Shown here one piece after another: positions 38,625 through 48,810 of a stretch of 58,409 nucleotides of DNA. The position numbers and the translations under genes were made by a program. The stretch comes from Methylobacterium sp. GTDB lineage: Bacteria > Pseudomonadota > Alphaproteobacteria > Rhizobiales > Beijerinckiaceae. Every line of letters begins with the position of its first letter. Position 1 is the first letter of the stretch. The notes under the pieces were generated by a model. That model worked only from the letters and a program-made list of their open reading frames with translations. It made no database searches and was not told where the DNA came from. The stretch covers positions 1-58,409 of the forward strand of contig NZ_JAQGKL010000146.1 of assembly GCF_028290105.1 (NCBI RefSeq). Reading direction: 5' to 3'.

Positions 38625-39626
38625 ATGAGCGCCCCCTCCCTCCTCGATCACGTGACGCCCATCGCGGCCGGCGCCCATGTCACCCAGGCGGTCTGGCTGA
38701 AGGACACGCTGGCGCTGGCGCTCGGCGATGGCGGCGTGCTCCTCGTCTCCGGCTCGGAGACCCGGCGGGTCGAGGCGCATCCCGAGGCCGGCATCCTCGT
38801 CGGCGCCGGCGACGGACGCCGTCTCGTCACGGGCGGCGACGACGGCCGCGTGGTGGCGACCTCCGACAAGGGCGACGTCATCGAGGTGGCGGCCGCGAAG
38901 AACGGCGCCTGGATCGACGCCCTCGCCCTCCATCCGGACGGCGGGATCGCCTATGCCGCCGGCCGCAACGTCGTCGCCCGCGACCCCAAGGGCCGGGAGA
39001 AGACCTTCGCGGCGCCCTCCACGGCGCGCGGTCTCGCCTTCGCGCCGAAGGGCTATCGCCTCGCGGTCTCGCACTATAACGGCGCCACGCTCTGGTACCC
39101 CAACCTCGAGACCGCGCCCGACTTCATCGAGTGGAAGGGCTCGCATATCGACGTGACCTGGTCGCCGGACGGCCGTTTCGTGGTCACCACGATGCAGGAA
39201 AACTCGCTGCACGGCTGGCGCCTTCAGCCCGACCGCGGTCACATGCGGATGTCGGGCTATCCCGGCAAGGTGCGCTCGGTCTCCTGGTCGGGCGACGGCC
39301 ATTGGCTCGCCACCAGCGGCGCCGAGGCCGCCATCGTCTGGCCGTTCGATTCGAAGGAAGGCCCCACCGGCAAGGCGCCCCGCGAGTGCGGCGTGCGCCC
39401 GGCCCGCGTCTCCCGGGTTGCGTTCCACCCCAAGGCCCTGGTGCTGGCCATCGGCTACGAGGATGGCTGCATCCTCCTCGTGCGCTTTGCCGATGCCTCG
39501 GAACTGTTGGTGCGCCCGGCCGTGAAGGGCAGCGCGATCTCGGCCCTGGCCTGGGACGGACGGGGCACGCGCCTCGCCTTCGGCTGCGCCGACGGGCAGG
39601 CCGGCCTCCTCACCCTGCCGGCCTGA
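38625..39626 (+). CDS. WD40-repeat beta-propeller protein
   Basis: 333 residues with about seven propeller blades (for example AGDGRRLVTGGDDGRVVATS, VTWSPDGRFVVTTMQENSLHGW in two parts: VTWSPDGRFVVTT and MQENSLHGW, VSWSGDGHWLATSGAEAAIV). It has no signal peptide, so it should be cytosolic and act as a scaffold. Alphaproteobacterial homologues often sit near small conserved genes like the next one. Partner unknown. It follows the YoaK-like gene by 34 bases. Confidence 0.88.
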   Translation: MSAPSLLDHVTPIAAGAHVTQAVWLKDTLALALGDGGVLLVSGSETRRVEAHPEAGILVGAGDGRRLVTGGDDGRVVATSDKGDVIEVAAAKNGAWIDALALHPDGGIAYAAGRNVVARDPKGREKTFAAPSTARGLAFAPKGYRLAVSHYNGATLWYPNLETAPDFIEWKGSHIDVTWSPDGRFVVTTMQENSLHGWRLQPDRGHMRMSGYPGKVRSVSWSGDGHWLATSGAEAAIVWPFDSKEGPTGKAPRECGVRPARVSRVAFHPKALVLAIGYEDGCILLVRFADASELLVRPAVKGSAISALAWDGRGTRLAFGCADGQAGLLTLPA

Positions 39627-39633
39627 GGTCGCG

Positions 39634-39906
39634 ATGGCCCTGTTCGGCTTCGGTGGCCGCCGGCCTCCCGCAGATCAAGGCGTCCGTGACGCCATCAGCG
39701 CCTGGGTGCGCCGGATCGGCGGACTGGACGAGGGCGTCCTCGTCAAAGTGAGCGAGATCGTGTGCGCCGATCCCGCTTGCCCCGGTATGGAGACCGTCAT
39801 CCTGATCATGGCGCCGGGGCGCCCGACCCGGGCGGTGAAGGTTGCGCGTGCCATGGACACGGTCTCGGAGGCGGATATCGAGGCGGTGCTTCGCCCCGTT
39901 CCCTGA
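39634..39906 (+). CDS. Conserved small protein, unknown function
   Basis: 90 residues. The core VLVKVSEIVCADPACPGMET, then VILIMAPGRPTRAVKVARAM, with two Cys in CADPAC, is a recognisable conserved unit in alphaproteobacteria but I know no established function. The paired Cys could bind metal. It is 7 bases after the WD40 gene, so the two are very probably co-translated and may work together. Confidence 0.75.
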   Translation: MALFGFGGRRPPADQGVRDAISAWVRRIGGLDEGVLVKVSEIVCADPACPGMETVILIMAPGRPTRAVKVARAMDTVSEADIEAVLRPVP

Positions 39907-39971
39907 GGCGGAGAGCGGAACCCGTCACCCCGTCGCGCCTTTCATTCTTACGGTCAAGATCGGGAGATGCC

Positions 39972-40499
39972 GTGTTTCGCGTCCTGCGCACCCTCGGTCT
40001 CGCGCTCGGGCTCCTCGGCGGCGCCATCGCCGCGCAGGCACCGGAATTCGCGCAGCAATATGCCCAGCGCCTCGGTGGGACCGTCGATGAACTACGCCGG
40101 GTGGTCACCACCTTCGAGTCGGATGCTTCCGCCACCGGGCGCAGCCGCGACGAAGCCGTCGCCCGCCTCAGCGGTGACCGCGATGTCCTCGTGGCTCGTC
40201 GGGGCGCTGCGGCGCGCCAGGACATCGCGCGCCTCAAAGCGCTGAGCCGACAGCAGCGGGCGCTGGCCGAGGCGGGTGGGCCGCTTGGACGCGTGGTCGC
40301 CGTTCTGCGCAATCCAGACATGTCCCTGGCACGGGCAACCTACCAAGACTACGTGCCGGCCATTCCCACCACCGCCGACGGTCTCACCGCCGCTTTCGTC
40401 GGGTTTCTCGCGACCTGGGCGGGCTGGCGCATCCTCGCGGATCTCGCCCGCCGCCTCGTCGTCGGCCGACGCAGGCCGGTGTTGAGCCGACGCGCCTGA
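39972..40499 (+). CDS. DUF2937 family membrane-associated protein
   Basis: 175 residues from a GTG start at 39972 (MFRVLRTLGLALGLLGGAIA). The opening hydrophobic stretch and APEFAQQYAQRLGGTVDELR match DUF2937, a small inner-membrane family of unknown function. A second hydrophobic helix is near the C-terminus (GLTAAFVGFLATWAGWRIL), followed by a basic tail. The longer open frame runs back into the preceding gene and is not coding there. Confidence 0.82.
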   Translation: MFRVLRTLGLALGLLGGAIAAQAPEFAQQYAQRLGGTVDELRRVVTTFESDASATGRSRDEAVARLSGDRDVLVARRGAAARQDIARLKALSRQQRALAEAGGPLGRVVAVLRNPDMSLARATYQDYVPAIPTTADGLTAAFVGFLATWAGWRILADLARRLVVGRRRPVLSRRA

Positions 40500-40630
40500 A
40501 CCCGAGTGAGGGGCCGGGAGAGCCCGACTGTTGCATCGCGTCTACAGCCCACCCCTCCTGGCTGCACTACCACTGGTGCCGTAGCGCGCAGGCCTCGTCC
40601 TGGCGCCGGTTCACGGCCTCGATCGAACGC

Positions 40631-41872
40631 ATGGCGCGCGCCCCCCAGTCTTCCGTCGACCCGGCTCACGACGCCGCGGCGCTGCTGCGCCGTATCGGCT
40701 TCATCGGCCTGTTCGTGATCATGCCGGTGGCGGCACAGTTCGCCCGCCGCGCCGTGGTCGTGCTGGCGCCGATCGCCATCGCGCTCCTGTTGCTCGCCAG
40801 CATCATCGACGGCAGGTCGCGCCCCGTCCGTCCGGCCTCGACCCGGCTGCTGCGCTCACACGCCTTCCTGGCCGGATGCCTTTTCATCCTCTGGGCCGCG
40901 CTGTCCCTGGTCTGGACGCCCTTCCTCGATCTCGCCACCGAGCGCCTGCTCAACCTCGTGGCGACCCTTCTCATGACCATGGCGGGCTACCTCGCGCTGC
41001 CGGACCGCATGCGCTCGGCCAATCTCTACCTCCTGCCCGTCGGGCTGGCGGCGGCTGCCCTCGTCGCCATCGGGCTCGGACTGTCGGAATACGGCCTGTT
41101 CGGGCGCGGGATGCCACGGTCGGGGGACGACGAGTCGATCCTCGACCGGGGGCTCATCCTTCTCGTCCTGCTGGTCTGGCCGGGGGTCGCCTGGCTGCGC
41201 TCGCGCGGGCGTGACGGACAGGCCCTCGGCCTCGCCGTGCTCGTCTCCGTCGCGCTCATCGTCTCGCCCGGGCCGACCACCCTCGTCGCCTTGGCGGTCG
41301 GTGCCCTGGCCTTCGCCCTCACCGTCGCACGCCCAGTCCTCGGCCCGCGCATCCTGGCCTTCATCGCCGCGGCCCTGCTCGTGCTCGGCCCGGTGCTGCC
41401 CTTCCTCGCGCGCCCGATCGGCGCGGGATTGTTCGGAGGGCGCGCGCCCGGCGTCCTCAGCCTGAAGGCATGGCAGGGGATCGTGACGGCAGAGCCCCTG
41501 CGGCTCATCACGGGACACGGCTTCGAGACGGCCCTGCGCGGCCGCTTCGTCGGCCTGCTGCCGATGAACGCACCCCGCACCCTGCTGTTCGAGCTCTGGT
41601 ACGAGCTCGGCCTCGTCGGGGCCTTCGCTGCCGCCTTCGCCCTGCGCGCCGCGATCCTTCGGGCCGGCCGGGAGGTCTCGGTGCTGGTGCCCGGTGCCAT
41701 GGCGGCCTTCGCGGCGGCCTTCCTCATCGCCTGCATCGGGGTCGGCATGATGGTGATGTGGTGGCTCACCACACTGGCGCTGGCCGTGCTGGTCTTCGTC
41801 GCGGTAGAGCGGGGCCAGTTCCGGACGCGCCGGCCCAAAGCAAGCCTGCTTCGCGCCGCCAACGACATCTGA
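40631..41872 (+). CDS. O-antigen ligase / polymerase-like membrane protein
   Basis: 413 residues with about ten membrane helices. The large loop between late helices (LSLKAWQGIVTAEPLRLITG, then HGFETALRGRF, and NAPRTLLFELWYELGLVGAF) carries the pattern of the Wzy/WaaL family: HGFE-like motif and HNxxxxxxxELGxxG with NAPRTLLFELWYELG replacing the usual HN. Such proteins join or polymerise surface polysaccharide at the periplasmic face. No glycosyltransferases are adjacent, so the substrate is open. It ends directly against the convergent zincin gene. Confidence 0.8.
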   Translation: MARAPQSSVDPAHDAAALLRRIGFIGLFVIMPVAAQFARRAVVVLAPIAIALLLLASIIDGRSRPVRPASTRLLRSHAFLAGCLFILWAALSLVWTPFLDLATERLLNLVATLLMTMAGYLALPDRMRSANLYLLPVGLAAAALVAIGLGLSEYGLFGRGMPRSGDDESILDRGLILLVLLVWPGVAWLRSRGRDGQALGLAVLVSVALIVSPGPTTLVALAVGALAFALTVARPVLGPRILAFIAAALLVLGPVLPFLARPIGAGLFGGRAPGVLSLKAWQGIVTAEPLRLITGHGFETALRGRFVGLLPMNAPRTLLFELWYELGLVGAFAAAFALRAAILRAGREVSVLVPGAMAAFAAAFLIACIGVGMMVMWWLTTLALAVLVFVAVERGQFRTRRPKASLLRAANDI

Positions 41873-42307
41873 TCAAGCGTCGGTCGCGTCCTCGACGGCC
41901 GTCTCGATCGCCTGCATGTCGTCGTCGGACAGCCCGAAATGGTGTCCGATCTCGTGGACGAGAACATGCGTCACGAGGTGCCCCAGGGTCTCTTCGTGCT
42001 CGGCCCAGTAATCCAGCAGCGGACGCCGATAGAGCCAGACCTGGTTCGGCATCTGGCCCGTGGCCACTTCGCCGCCCTGGGCGAGCCCGATCCCGCGAAA
42101 CAGGCCGAGGAGATCGAACTCGCTCTCGCACTCCATCTCGGTGAGCGTCTCGTCGTCGGGAAAATCCTCCACATGGATGACGAGGCCGGTACAGAGATTC
42201 CGGAAGGCCAGCGGCAGGTTCGCGAAGGCTTCGTGCGCCAGATCCTCGATCGCCGCGAGGTCCGGCGCGCGCAGCCGCGTCCAGTCGTGGATCGGGTCGC
42301 TGCTCAT
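41873..42307 (-). CDS. Minimal zinc metallopeptidase (zincin-1 family)
   Basis: 144 residues. The zinc motif HEIGHHFG is at 118-125, in an acidic small protein of the family often named DUF1025 or metallopeptidase family (SSDPIHDWTRLRAPDLAAIE, RNLCTGLVIHVEDFPDDE). The substrate is unknown. The start overlaps the stop of the HAD gene by 4 bases (ATGA), so the two are translated together. It ends against the ligase-like gene on the other strand. Confidence 0.88.
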   Translation of the reverse strand: MSSDPIHDWTRLRAPDLAAIEDLAHEAFANLPLAFRNLCTGLVIHVEDFPDDETLTEMECESEFDLLGLFRGIGLAQGGEVATGQMPNQVWLYRRPLLDYWAEHEETLGHLVTHVLVHEIGHHFGLSDDDMQAIETAVEDATDA

Positions 42308-43032
42308 GCGAGTTCCGGCAGGACGTGCTGGCGCAGGAAGCCGGCCAGGTCGCTGGTGATGTGGTCGATATGCGGCTCGCGCACGGCCTCCTGTTCGAAG
42401 GCCTCTCGGAAGGGATCGAGGGTCGGGGGCACCACCAGCACCGTGGACATCCCGATGTCATGCGGCACGACGAGGTTGCGGGCGATGTCCTCGAACAGGG
42501 CGGCCCGGCGCGGATCGACGTCGTGGCGCTTCAGGAAGCGCTCGTAGGTGGACCGCTCCGGCTTCGGCACGAAGTCCGCGTCGGCGATGTCGAACACGTC
42601 CTCGAAATGGTCGAGGATGCCGAGCTTGGCGGCGACATTCTCGGCGTGCCGGCGCGAGCCGTTGGTGAGGATCAGTTTGCGCCCGGGCAGGCGCTCGATG
42701 CCCTCGCCGAGGGCGGGATCGAGCCGGATCGCCGAATGGTCGATGTCGTGGGCGAAGTCGAGGAAGTCGTGCGGATCGATTGCCGCCTCGACCATCAGCG
42801 CCTTCAGGGTCGTGCCGTAGCGGTGGTAGAAATATTTCTGCAGTGCCCGCGCCGAGAGGCCATCGAGCCCGTAGAGGCGCATGACGTAGAGGGTAATACG
42901 CTCGTCGACCTGCGGCCAGACCCGTGCGTCGCTCGGATAGAGCGTGTTGTCGAGGTCGAACACCCAGGTGTCGACGTGGCGGAAGCCACGGGATTGCGCG
43001 GTGGTGAAGTGGCTCTCGCCGGGAAGGAACAA
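42304..43032 (-). CDS. HAD-family pyrimidine 5'-nucleotidase
   Basis: 242 residues. HAD motif I is VFDLDNTLY (24-32), motif II is LILTNGSRRH, and motif III/IV is FVPKPERSTYERFL and AALFEDIARNLVVPHDIGM. This is the SDT1/Phm8-like branch annotated as pyrimidine 5'-nucleotidase. In Rhizobiales it commonly follows argB, as here on the same strand (argB is upstream in transcription by 174 bases). It would dephosphorylate pyrimidine or similar nucleotides. Confidence 0.9.
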   Translation of the reverse strand: MFLPGESHFTTAQSRGFRHVDTWVFDLDNTLYPSDARVWPQVDERITLYVMRLYGLDGLSARALQKYFYHRYGTTLKALMVEAAIDPHDFLDFAHDIDHSAIRLDPALGEGIERLPGRKLILTNGSRRHAENVAAKLGILDHFEDVFDIADADFVPKPERSTYERFLKRHDVDPRRAALFEDIARNLVVPHDIGMSTVLVVPPTLDPFREAFEQEAVREPHIDHITSDLAGFLRQHVLPELA

Positions 43033-43206
43033 GGCGTATCGACACGGGTTCGGGGTGGGCTCGGGCTGCCCGGCTGCCCCAGATGGGAACCGGACCTCCC
43101 AAAGGGAAGCGTCGCTGGTCGCTTTTCAGAGCATGGCCGCGCGCGTCCGGCAAGCGCCGGCCCCGCGCCGCAGGGGCGCGAGGCATCGTTGCGAGTCGCC
43201 TCCGTC

Positions 43207-44103
43207 TCAGCCGCGCCGGATCAGTGTGCCGGCGCCGTAATCCGTGAACAGTTCGAGCAGCACCGCGTGGCTGACCTTGCCGTCGAGGATGACCACGGCC
43301 TCGACGCCCTGCTCCAGGGCGTAGATGCAGGTCTCGACCTTCGGGATCATGCCACCCGTGATGGTACCGTCGGCGATCAGGCGGCGGCAATCGTCGATGG
43401 ACAGTTCCGGAATCAGCTTCTTGTCCTTGTCGAGGACCCCCGGCACGTCCGTGAGCAGGAGCAGGCGCTTGGCCCGCAGCGCCCCCGCGATGGCGCCCGC
43501 GAAGGTGTCGGCATTGACGTTGTAGGTCTGCCCGTCCGCCCCGAAGGCCACGGGGGCCAGGACGGGAATCAGTTCGGCCTTGAGCACCGCGTCGAGGACG
43601 CCGCGCTCGACGTGCTCGGGCTCGCCGACGAGGCCGAGATCGATCTCCTGCTCGGTCTGGCTCTCGGGATCGATGATGGTGCGCGTGGCCTTCCTGGCCC
43701 GCACCATATTGCCGTCCTTGCCGCACAGGCCGACGGCGCGGCCGCCCTCGGCGGAGATCCAGCCGACGATCTGCTTGTTGATCGATCCGGCGAGAACCAT
43801 CTCCACCACCTCGACGGTGGCCTCGTCGGTGACGCGCAGGCCGCCGCGAAATTCGGATTCGATGCCGAGCCGGCCGAGCATCCGCCCGATCTGCGGGCCG
43901 CCGCCATGCACGACGATCGGTTTCAGGCCAGATTGCTCCAGGAGCACGATGTCCTCGGCGAAATCCTCGGCTGCCGCGCGGTCGCCCATGGCGTGGCCGC
44001 CGTACTTGATGACCACGATCTCCTGGTCGTAGCGCTGCATGTGCGGCAGGGCCTGGACGAGGACTTCGGCGCGCACGTGGACGTTGGGCAGCGGTTCTTT
44101 CAT
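43207..44103 (-). CDS. argB: Acetylglutamate kinase
   Basis: 298 residues from the ATG at 44103 ([20 protein letters not shown]). [26 protein letters not shown] and [18 protein letters not shown] are the amino-acid kinase motifs. It phosphorylates N-acetylglutamate, the second step of arginine synthesis. The N-terminal helix is the one used for hexamer formation in arginine-inhibited enzymes, so feedback control is possible. A longer frame upstream is Arg-rich and rejected. Confidence 0.97.
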   Translation of the reverse strand: MKEPLPNVHVRAEVLVQALPHMQRYDQEIVVIKYGGHAMGDRAAAEDFAEDIVLLEQSGLKPIVVHGGGPQIGRMLGRLGIESEFRGGLRVTDEATVEVVEMVLAGSINKQIVGWISAEGGRAVGLCGKDGNMVRARKATRTIIDPESQTEQEIDLGLVGEPEHVERGVLDAVLKAELIPVLAPVAFGADGQTYNVNADTFAGAIAGALRAKRLLLLTDVPGVLDKDKKLIPELSIDDCRRLIADGTITGGMIPKVETCIYALEQGVEAVVILDGKVSHAVLLELFTDYGAGTLIRRG

Positions 44104-44280
44104 CGTGGGGCTGGTCCTCGATGGCGCGTCGGGCACCCGCGCGCGACGCCGGGCTTCTAACGCAGCAAGGCGGTGCTGCGAAGCAGCGGTCCGGCGAATT
44201 TCTCGCACAGGCCGCGAATTCTGCAGACGACGCGCGAATGCAACGTGCGAGATACATTCCTGGCCAGGACACCCTCGCGG

Positions 44281-44295
44281 GTAAGTTTCCGTTAA
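44281..44295 (+). promoter_or_regulatory. CtrA-like box (GTAA-N7-TTAA) upstream of a small gene
   Basis: One mismatch from TTAA-N7-TTAA, with the exact spacer. It is 43 bases before the ATG at 44339, a position compatible with control of that small gene. No clear -10 follows, so this stays a candidate. Confidence 0.35.
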
Positions 44296-44338
44296 GGTTG
44301 CCGTTTCATGATCGCGGTGTCGCCCAGGATTTCACGCC

Positions 44339-44548
44339 ATGCCGAACGCCGACTCGCACCTGCCTCGTCCGACACTCCTGAACCCCCGTCTCCTCGCCAG
44401 TACGGTGGATCAACTCGGCCATCATGCCGGCTCGCGGACGGATGTCTGGCGCCTCCTGACCGAACACTTCGCCGTCGATCTCGATGCCGTCGCGGCGCTG
44501 CTGCCGCGCGCGGAGCCCGAGCCGCACTGGCTGCCGATGCGGCGCTGA
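44339..44548 (+). CDS. Small acidic/helical protein, unknown
   Basis: 69 residues (MPNADSHLPRPTLLNPRLLA, then STVDQLGHHAGSRTDVWRLL, TEHFAVDLDAVAALLPRAEP). CAGGA is eight bases ahead of the ATG. It reads as a short helical protein. No family is recognised; coding is supported by the ribosome-binding site, an isolated position and an upstream regulatory-like box, but it could still be chance. Confidence 0.5.
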   Translation: MPNADSHLPRPTLLNPRLLASTVDQLGHHAGSRTDVWRLLTEHFAVDLDAVAALLPRAEPEPHWLPMRR

Positions 44549-44662
44549 GCACGGCCCGGCATCGACCCGGCCAGGCCTGCGCCCGACGCAAGTCCGGCCC
44601 CGATACGGGCAACCCGCAGGTACCGATGAACCGGGCTGGCATACGCCATGCTAGGTCCGGCC

Positions 44663-44707
44663 AAGAACGACCTGATCAAGAACGATCTCGATAAGAACGA
44701 CAGGGGA
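44663..44707 (+). repeat. Three 15-bp tandem repeats
   Basis: The word AAGAACGA recurs at 44663, 44678 and 44693, exactly 15 bases apart, with similar following bases. It lies in the 245-base gap between two small genes, where no gene is convincing. Confidence 0.5.
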
Positions 44708-44793
44708 AACACCAAGGCAACGATCACGCGGCCGCTCGGACGCCGGAGCCACACCGCGGACCTTATTCGCCAGTCTCGAACAAGGGGTCCGTC

Positions 44794-45069
44794 ATGCCTG
44801 AATTGCTGTCCGTTGCCCTCGTCTGCGCCGCCACCCTCGTGGCCAAGGATTGCTCCCGCGATACCGCCCTCGACGTCATCGTCTCGCCCGCCCGCACTCC
44901 GATGGAGTGCATCATGCGCGGGCAGGTGGTCGCCGCCTCGACGGGCCTGCCGGGCGGCGAGGACCGCTACCTCAAGGTCACCTGCGAACGCCGCCACGCG
45001 GATCTGCGCCACCTGCGCCGCGCCGGCTACGCCGCCGCGATCGTGCTGGTCCACCGCGACGCGATCTAG
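44794..45069 (+). CDS. Small protein with hydrophobic N-terminus, unknown
   Basis: 91 residues (MPELLSVALVCAATLVAKDC, then SRDTALDVIVSPARTPMECI). AAGGGG lies ahead of the ATG. The first 17 residues could be a weak signal peptide or membrane tether. There are three Cys (CAATLVAKDC and PMECIM), plus one later (VTCERRH). The 3' end overlaps the convergent MOSC gene by 4 bases. Function unknown. Confidence 0.6.
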   Translation: MPELLSVALVCAATLVAKDCSRDTALDVIVSPARTPMECIMRGQVVAASTGLPGGEDRYLKVTCERRHADLRHLRRAGYAAAIVLVHRDAI

Positions 45070-45836
45070 TCGAGCGTGAGCCGGTCTCCGGCCTCCAACC
45101 GGCCTCCGTTCAGCACCTCCGCGTAGACGCCGCAATCGGTGTGTCCGAGGTGCTGTGACAAGGTGCGGGGGATGGCGAGATCGCGCTGGCCCGTCACCGG
45201 ATCGACATTCGTCGCGGCGCAGCGCTCGGTGCGTTTGTGGATGCGCAAGGACACGCCGCCCGGCGTCGTGATCGTGCGGCCCACGAGGTCGAGTTCGGCC
45301 CAGGGGGCGAGGCCCGAGACATGGAGATTCGCTCGGAACCGGAGCGGGTCCACGGCTGTGCCGGTCATGTCCTCGATGGCCGCGACGCTGGCGAGGTTGA
45401 GGAGCGAGACGAAGCCGCGCGCCGAATCCGTGAAGCGATATCCGTCCGGCGCGGTCAGGACCTTGGCCGGACCGCGCATCGCCTCCGGGAGGAAGGCCGT
45501 GAGGAAGGCCTCGATCTCAGCGCGTCCCTCCGGCGTGCGGAGATCGCCCCGCACGGTCGCCGCTCCGCCCTGGCGGATCGTCAGCGTTCCCGTCCCGGCT
45601 TCGTAGCGGGTCTCGAGTTGCGCCAGGGCTTCGTGGCGCATGAGCATCAGGAACTTGATCTTCGGCTGGTGCGTCGGCGCATCCGGGTCGAAGCCGGAAG
45701 GGCCGTTCTCCACCGCGAACAGACGATCGCCAGGAAAATACGCGCCGGGCTGTAGGTCCGCCGATTCCAAACGCTCGGGCGAAAGTCCCTTCACGGGGTA
45801 GCGATAGAGGGCGTCGAGGCTGAGAGAGGCGGTCAT
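45066..45836 (-). CDS. MOSC domain protein (YcbX-like)
   Basis: 256 residues. The N-terminal beta-barrel domain begins [19 protein letters not shown]. The MOSC domain follows, with the conserved Cys in [20 protein letters not shown] and the end [24 protein letters not shown] proteins of the YcbX/mARC type handle molybdenum cofactor and reduce N-hydroxylated compounds, but YcbX carries a ferredoxin domain that is missing here. An alternative start lies 5 codons upstream. Confidence 0.88.
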   Translation of the reverse strand: MTASLSLDALYRYPVKGLSPERLESADLQPGAYFPGDRLFAVENGPSGFDPDAPTHQPKIKFLMLMRHEALAQLETRYEAGTGTLTIRQGGAATVRGDLRTPEGRAEIEAFLTAFLPEAMRGPAKVLTAPDGYRFTDSARGFVSLLNLASVAAIEDMTGTAVDPLRFRANLHVSGLAPWAELDLVGRTITTPGGVSLRIHKRTERCAATNVDPVTGQRDLAIPRTLSQHLGHTDCGVYAEVLNGGRLEAGDRLTLD

Positions 45837-46096
45837 GGAGGGCGCGATCATTCGCCCAGCGTGGCCCTGCTTTGCAAGGCGATGCAAGCCCAGGCACACA
45901 ATCGGCAGAGGCGCGAAGCAGTCGCGTCCCGGACTCTTGTGGTGCCGAATTGCAACACTACATCCAGCGAACCGGCGGCCATGGTGGGGCCGGTGTCCCC
46001 AGCGGCCCGAGGCCGTGGGGGCAACGTTTCGGCGACCCGCCGTGCCGCATCATGCGGGCGGATGGGCGAAAGCCGGTACGGAGAGGTGGGACACCC

Positions 46097-48727
46097 ATGA
46101 ATTTCGAGATCTATACCGAACGCGCCCGGGGCTTCGTCCAGGCGGCTCAGAGCCTCGCGATGCGCGAGGGCCACCCGCAATTCCAGCCGGGCCACATCCT
46201 CAAGGTTCTGCTCGACGATCCCGAGGGCCTCTGCGCCGGTCTCATCGACCGGGCCGGCGGTCAGTCGCGGGTCGCGCTCGCTCAGACCGAGGCCTGGCTC
46301 GCCAAGCAGCCGAAGGTCTCCGGCAACGCGTCCCAGCCGCAGGCGACGCGCGAACTCGTGCGCCTGTTCGACACCGCCGAGAAGGCGGCCGAAAAGGCCG
46401 GCGACAGCTACGTGACCGTCGAGCGCCTGCTGCTCGCGCTCGCCGTCGAGAAGGACACGGAAGCCGGACGGGCGCTCGCTGCCGCCGGTGTGACCGCCGC
46501 CTCACTCAACGGTGCCATCAACGCCCTGCGCAAGGGGCGCACCGCCGACAACGCCACCGCCGAGAACGCCTACGACGCACTGAAGAAATACGCCCGCGAT
46601 CTCACCGAGGCGGCACGCGAGGGCAAGCTCGATCCGGTGATCGGCCGCGACGAGGAGATCCGCCGTACCATCCAGGTCCTGTCCCGTCGCACCAAGAACA
46701 ACCCTGTCCTGATTGGCGAGCCCGGTGTCGGCAAGACCGCCATCGTCGAAGGCCTCGCCCTGCGCATCGTCGACGGCGACGTGCCGGAATCCTTGCGTGA
46801 CAAGAGCCTGCTCGCCCTCGACATGGGTGCCCTCATCGCGGGTGCGAAGTACCGCGGCGAGTTCGAGGAGCGCCTGAAGGGCGTGCTTTCCGAGGTCACC
46901 GCCGCGGAGGGCGGCATCATCCTGTTCATCGACGAGATGCATACCCTCGTCGGCGCGGGAAAGGCCGATGGGGCGATGGATGCCTCCAACCTCCTGAAGC
47001 CCGCTCTCGCGCGCGGCGAACTGCACTGCGTCGGTGCGACCACCCTCGACGAGTACCGCAAGCACGTGGAGAAGGACGCGGCCCTCGCGCGGCGCTTCCA
47101 GCCCGTCTTCGTGTCCGAGCCCACCGTCGAGGACACGGTCTCGATCCTGCGCGGGATCAAGGAGAAGTACGAGCAGCACCACGGCGTGCGCATCCAGGAT
47201 GCGGCGCTGGTGGCTGCCGCGACCCTGTCGAACCGCTACATCACCGACCGCTTCCTGCCGGACAAGGCCATCGACCTCATGGACGAGGCCGGTTCGCGCC
47301 TGCGCATGCAGGTCGATTCGAAGCCGGAGGAACTCGACAACATCGACCGCGAGATCGTGCGGCGGAAGATCGAGGGCGAAGCCCTGAAGAAGGAGACCGA
47401 CACCGCTTCCCGTGACCGTCTAGTGCGGCTCGAAAAGGAATTGGCCGATCTCGAGGAGCAGTCGGCTGCGATCACCTCTCGCTGGAAGGCCGAGAAGGAC
47501 AAGCTCGGGGCGGCCGCCGACCTGAAGCGCAAGCTCGACGAGGCCCGTAACGACCTCGCCTCGGCCCAGCGCCAGGGCCAGTACCAGCGCGCGGGCGAAC
47601 TCGCCTACGGCGTGATCCCGGGGTTGGAGCGCCAGCTCACCGAGATCGAGGCGCAGGGCGAGGGGGCGGCGCAGCGCGACGGCATGGTCGAGGAGGCGGT
47701 GACGCCCGCCCATATCGCGGGCGTCGTCTCGCGCTGGACCGGCGTGCCCGTCGACAAGATGCTGGAAGGCGAGCGTGACAAGCTGCTCGCCATGGAGACC
47801 GTGCTGGGCCAGCGCGTCGTCGGGCAGCGGGAAGCCGTCGAGGCGGTCTCCACCGCCGTGCGCCGCGCCCGTGCCGGTCTTCAGGACCCGAACCGGCCGA
47901 TCGGCTCTTTCATCTTCCTCGGGCCGACGGGCGTCGGCAAGACGGAGCTGACCAAGGCGCTCGCCGGCTTCCTGTTCGACGACGACACGGCCCTGGTTCG
48001 CATCGACATGTCGGAATACATGGAGAAGCACTCGGTCGCCCGGCTCATCGGCGCGCCTCCCGGCTATGTCGGCTACGAGGAGGGTGGAGCGCTGACCGAA
48101 GCCGTACGGCGCCGGCCCTATCAGGTCGTGCTGTTCGACGAGGTCGAGAAGGCGCATCCGGACGTGTTCAACGTCCTGCTGCAGGTGCTCGACGACGGGC
48201 GCCTGACGGACGGGCAGGGGCGGACGGTGGATTTCCGCAATACGCTCCTGATCATGACCTCGAACCTCGGTTCGGAATACCTCGTCAATCAGGGAGAGGG
48301 CGAGGACACCGAGGCCGTGCGTGACGAGGTGATGGGGGTGGTGCGCGGCCACTTCCGGCCGGAATTCCTGAACCGGATCGATGAGATCATCCTGTTCCAC
48401 CGCCTGAAGCGCTCGGAGATGGGCGCGATCGTCGATATCCAACTGAAGCGCCTGCAGAAGCTCCTCGACGAGCGCAAGATCACCCTCGACGTTGAGCCGG
48501 AGGCCCGCGACTGGCTCGCCGACAAGGGCTACGACCCGGCCTATGGGGCACGTCCCCTGAAGCGGGTGATCCAGAAGGCGGTGCAGGACCGCCTCGCCGA
48601 GCAACTCCTGTCGGGCCTGATCCACGACGGGGAGGCGGTGCCGGTTGAGGTCGGGCCTCTCGGTCTGATGGTCGGAAAGTCCGGTCTGACCACCGAGCGA
48701 CGGCCGGAGCGCGCGACCCTGAACTGA
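46097..48727 (+). CDS. clpB: ATP-dependent disaggregase ClpB
   Basis: 876 residues. The N-domain starts [20 protein letters not shown]. The first AAA domain has Walker A GEPGVGKT near 206-213 and Walker [13 protein letters not shown] coiled-coil middle domain (about 400-520) follows; the second AAA domain has Walker A GPTGVGKT near 609-616 and [20 protein letters not shown]. ClpB frees aggregated proteins together with DnaK. A strong terminator follows. The ATG is preceded by GAGAGGTGGG. The upstream 260 bases probably hold a heat-shock promoter, but I cannot assign it with confidence. Confidence 0.97.
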   Translation: MNFEIYTERARGFVQAAQSLAMREGHPQFQPGHILKVLLDDPEGLCAGLIDRAGGQSRVALAQTEAWLAKQPKVSGNASQPQATRELVRLFDTAEKAAEKAGDSYVTVERLLLALAVEKDTEAGRALAAAGVTAASLNGAINALRKGRTADNATAENAYDALKKYARDLTEAAREGKLDPVIGRDEEIRRTIQVLSRRTKNNPVLIGEPGVGKTAIVEGLALRIVDGDVPESLRDKSLLALDMGALIAGAKYRGEFEERLKGVLSEVTAAEGGIILFIDEMHTLVGAGKADGAMDASNLLKPALARGELHCVGATTLDEYRKHVEKDAALARRFQPVFVSEPTVEDTVSILRGIKEKYEQHHGVRIQDAALVAAATLSNRYITDRFLPDKAIDLMDEAGSRLRMQVDSKPEELDNIDREIVRRKIEGEALKKETDTASRDRLVRLEKELADLEEQSAAITSRWKAEKDKLGAAADLKRKLDEARNDLASAQRQGQYQRAGELAYGVIPGLERQLTEIEAQGEGAAQRDGMVEEAVTPAHIAGVVSRWTGVPVDKMLEGERDKLLAMETVLGQRVVGQREAVEAVSTAVRRARAGLQDPNRPIGSFIFLGPTGVGKTELTKALAGFLFDDDTALVRIDMSEYMEKHSVARLIGAPPGYVGYEEGGALTEAVRRRPYQVVLFDEVEKAHPDVFNVLLQVLDDGRLTDGQGRTVDFRNTLLIMTSNLGSEYLVNQGEGEDTEAVRDEVMGVVRGHFRPEFLNRIDEIILFHRLKRSEMGAIVDIQLKRLQKLLDERKITLDVEPEARDWLADKGYDPAYGARPLKRVIQKAVQDRLAEQLLSGLIHDGEAVPVEVGPLGLMVGKSGLTTERRPERATLN

Positions 48728-48754
48728 TCGAGGCTTTCCGGTTCAAGGACGCCG

Positions 48755-48786
48755 CCCGCGCCGACACTGTCGGCGCGGGTTTTCTT
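48755..48786 (+). terminator. Rho-independent terminator of clpB
   Basis: A perfect 11-base-pair GC-rich stem (48755-48765 with 48769-48779), a 3-base loop, then TTTTCTT. It is 28 bases after the clpB stop. Confidence 0.9.
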
Positions 48787-48810
48787 ATTGTCGCGCCTGT
48801 TGGGCCGGGC

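Noticed and set aside
44648..45079. 143-codon frame covering the 15-bp repeats
   Set aside because: It overlaps the better supported 91-residue gene in another frame and turns into Arg/Pro/Ser shadow sequence.
45936..45964. Possible heat-shock promoter of clpB (CTTG then a CTACAT-like element)
   Set aside because: The match to the alphaproteobacterial sigma-32 consensus is too weak to annotate.
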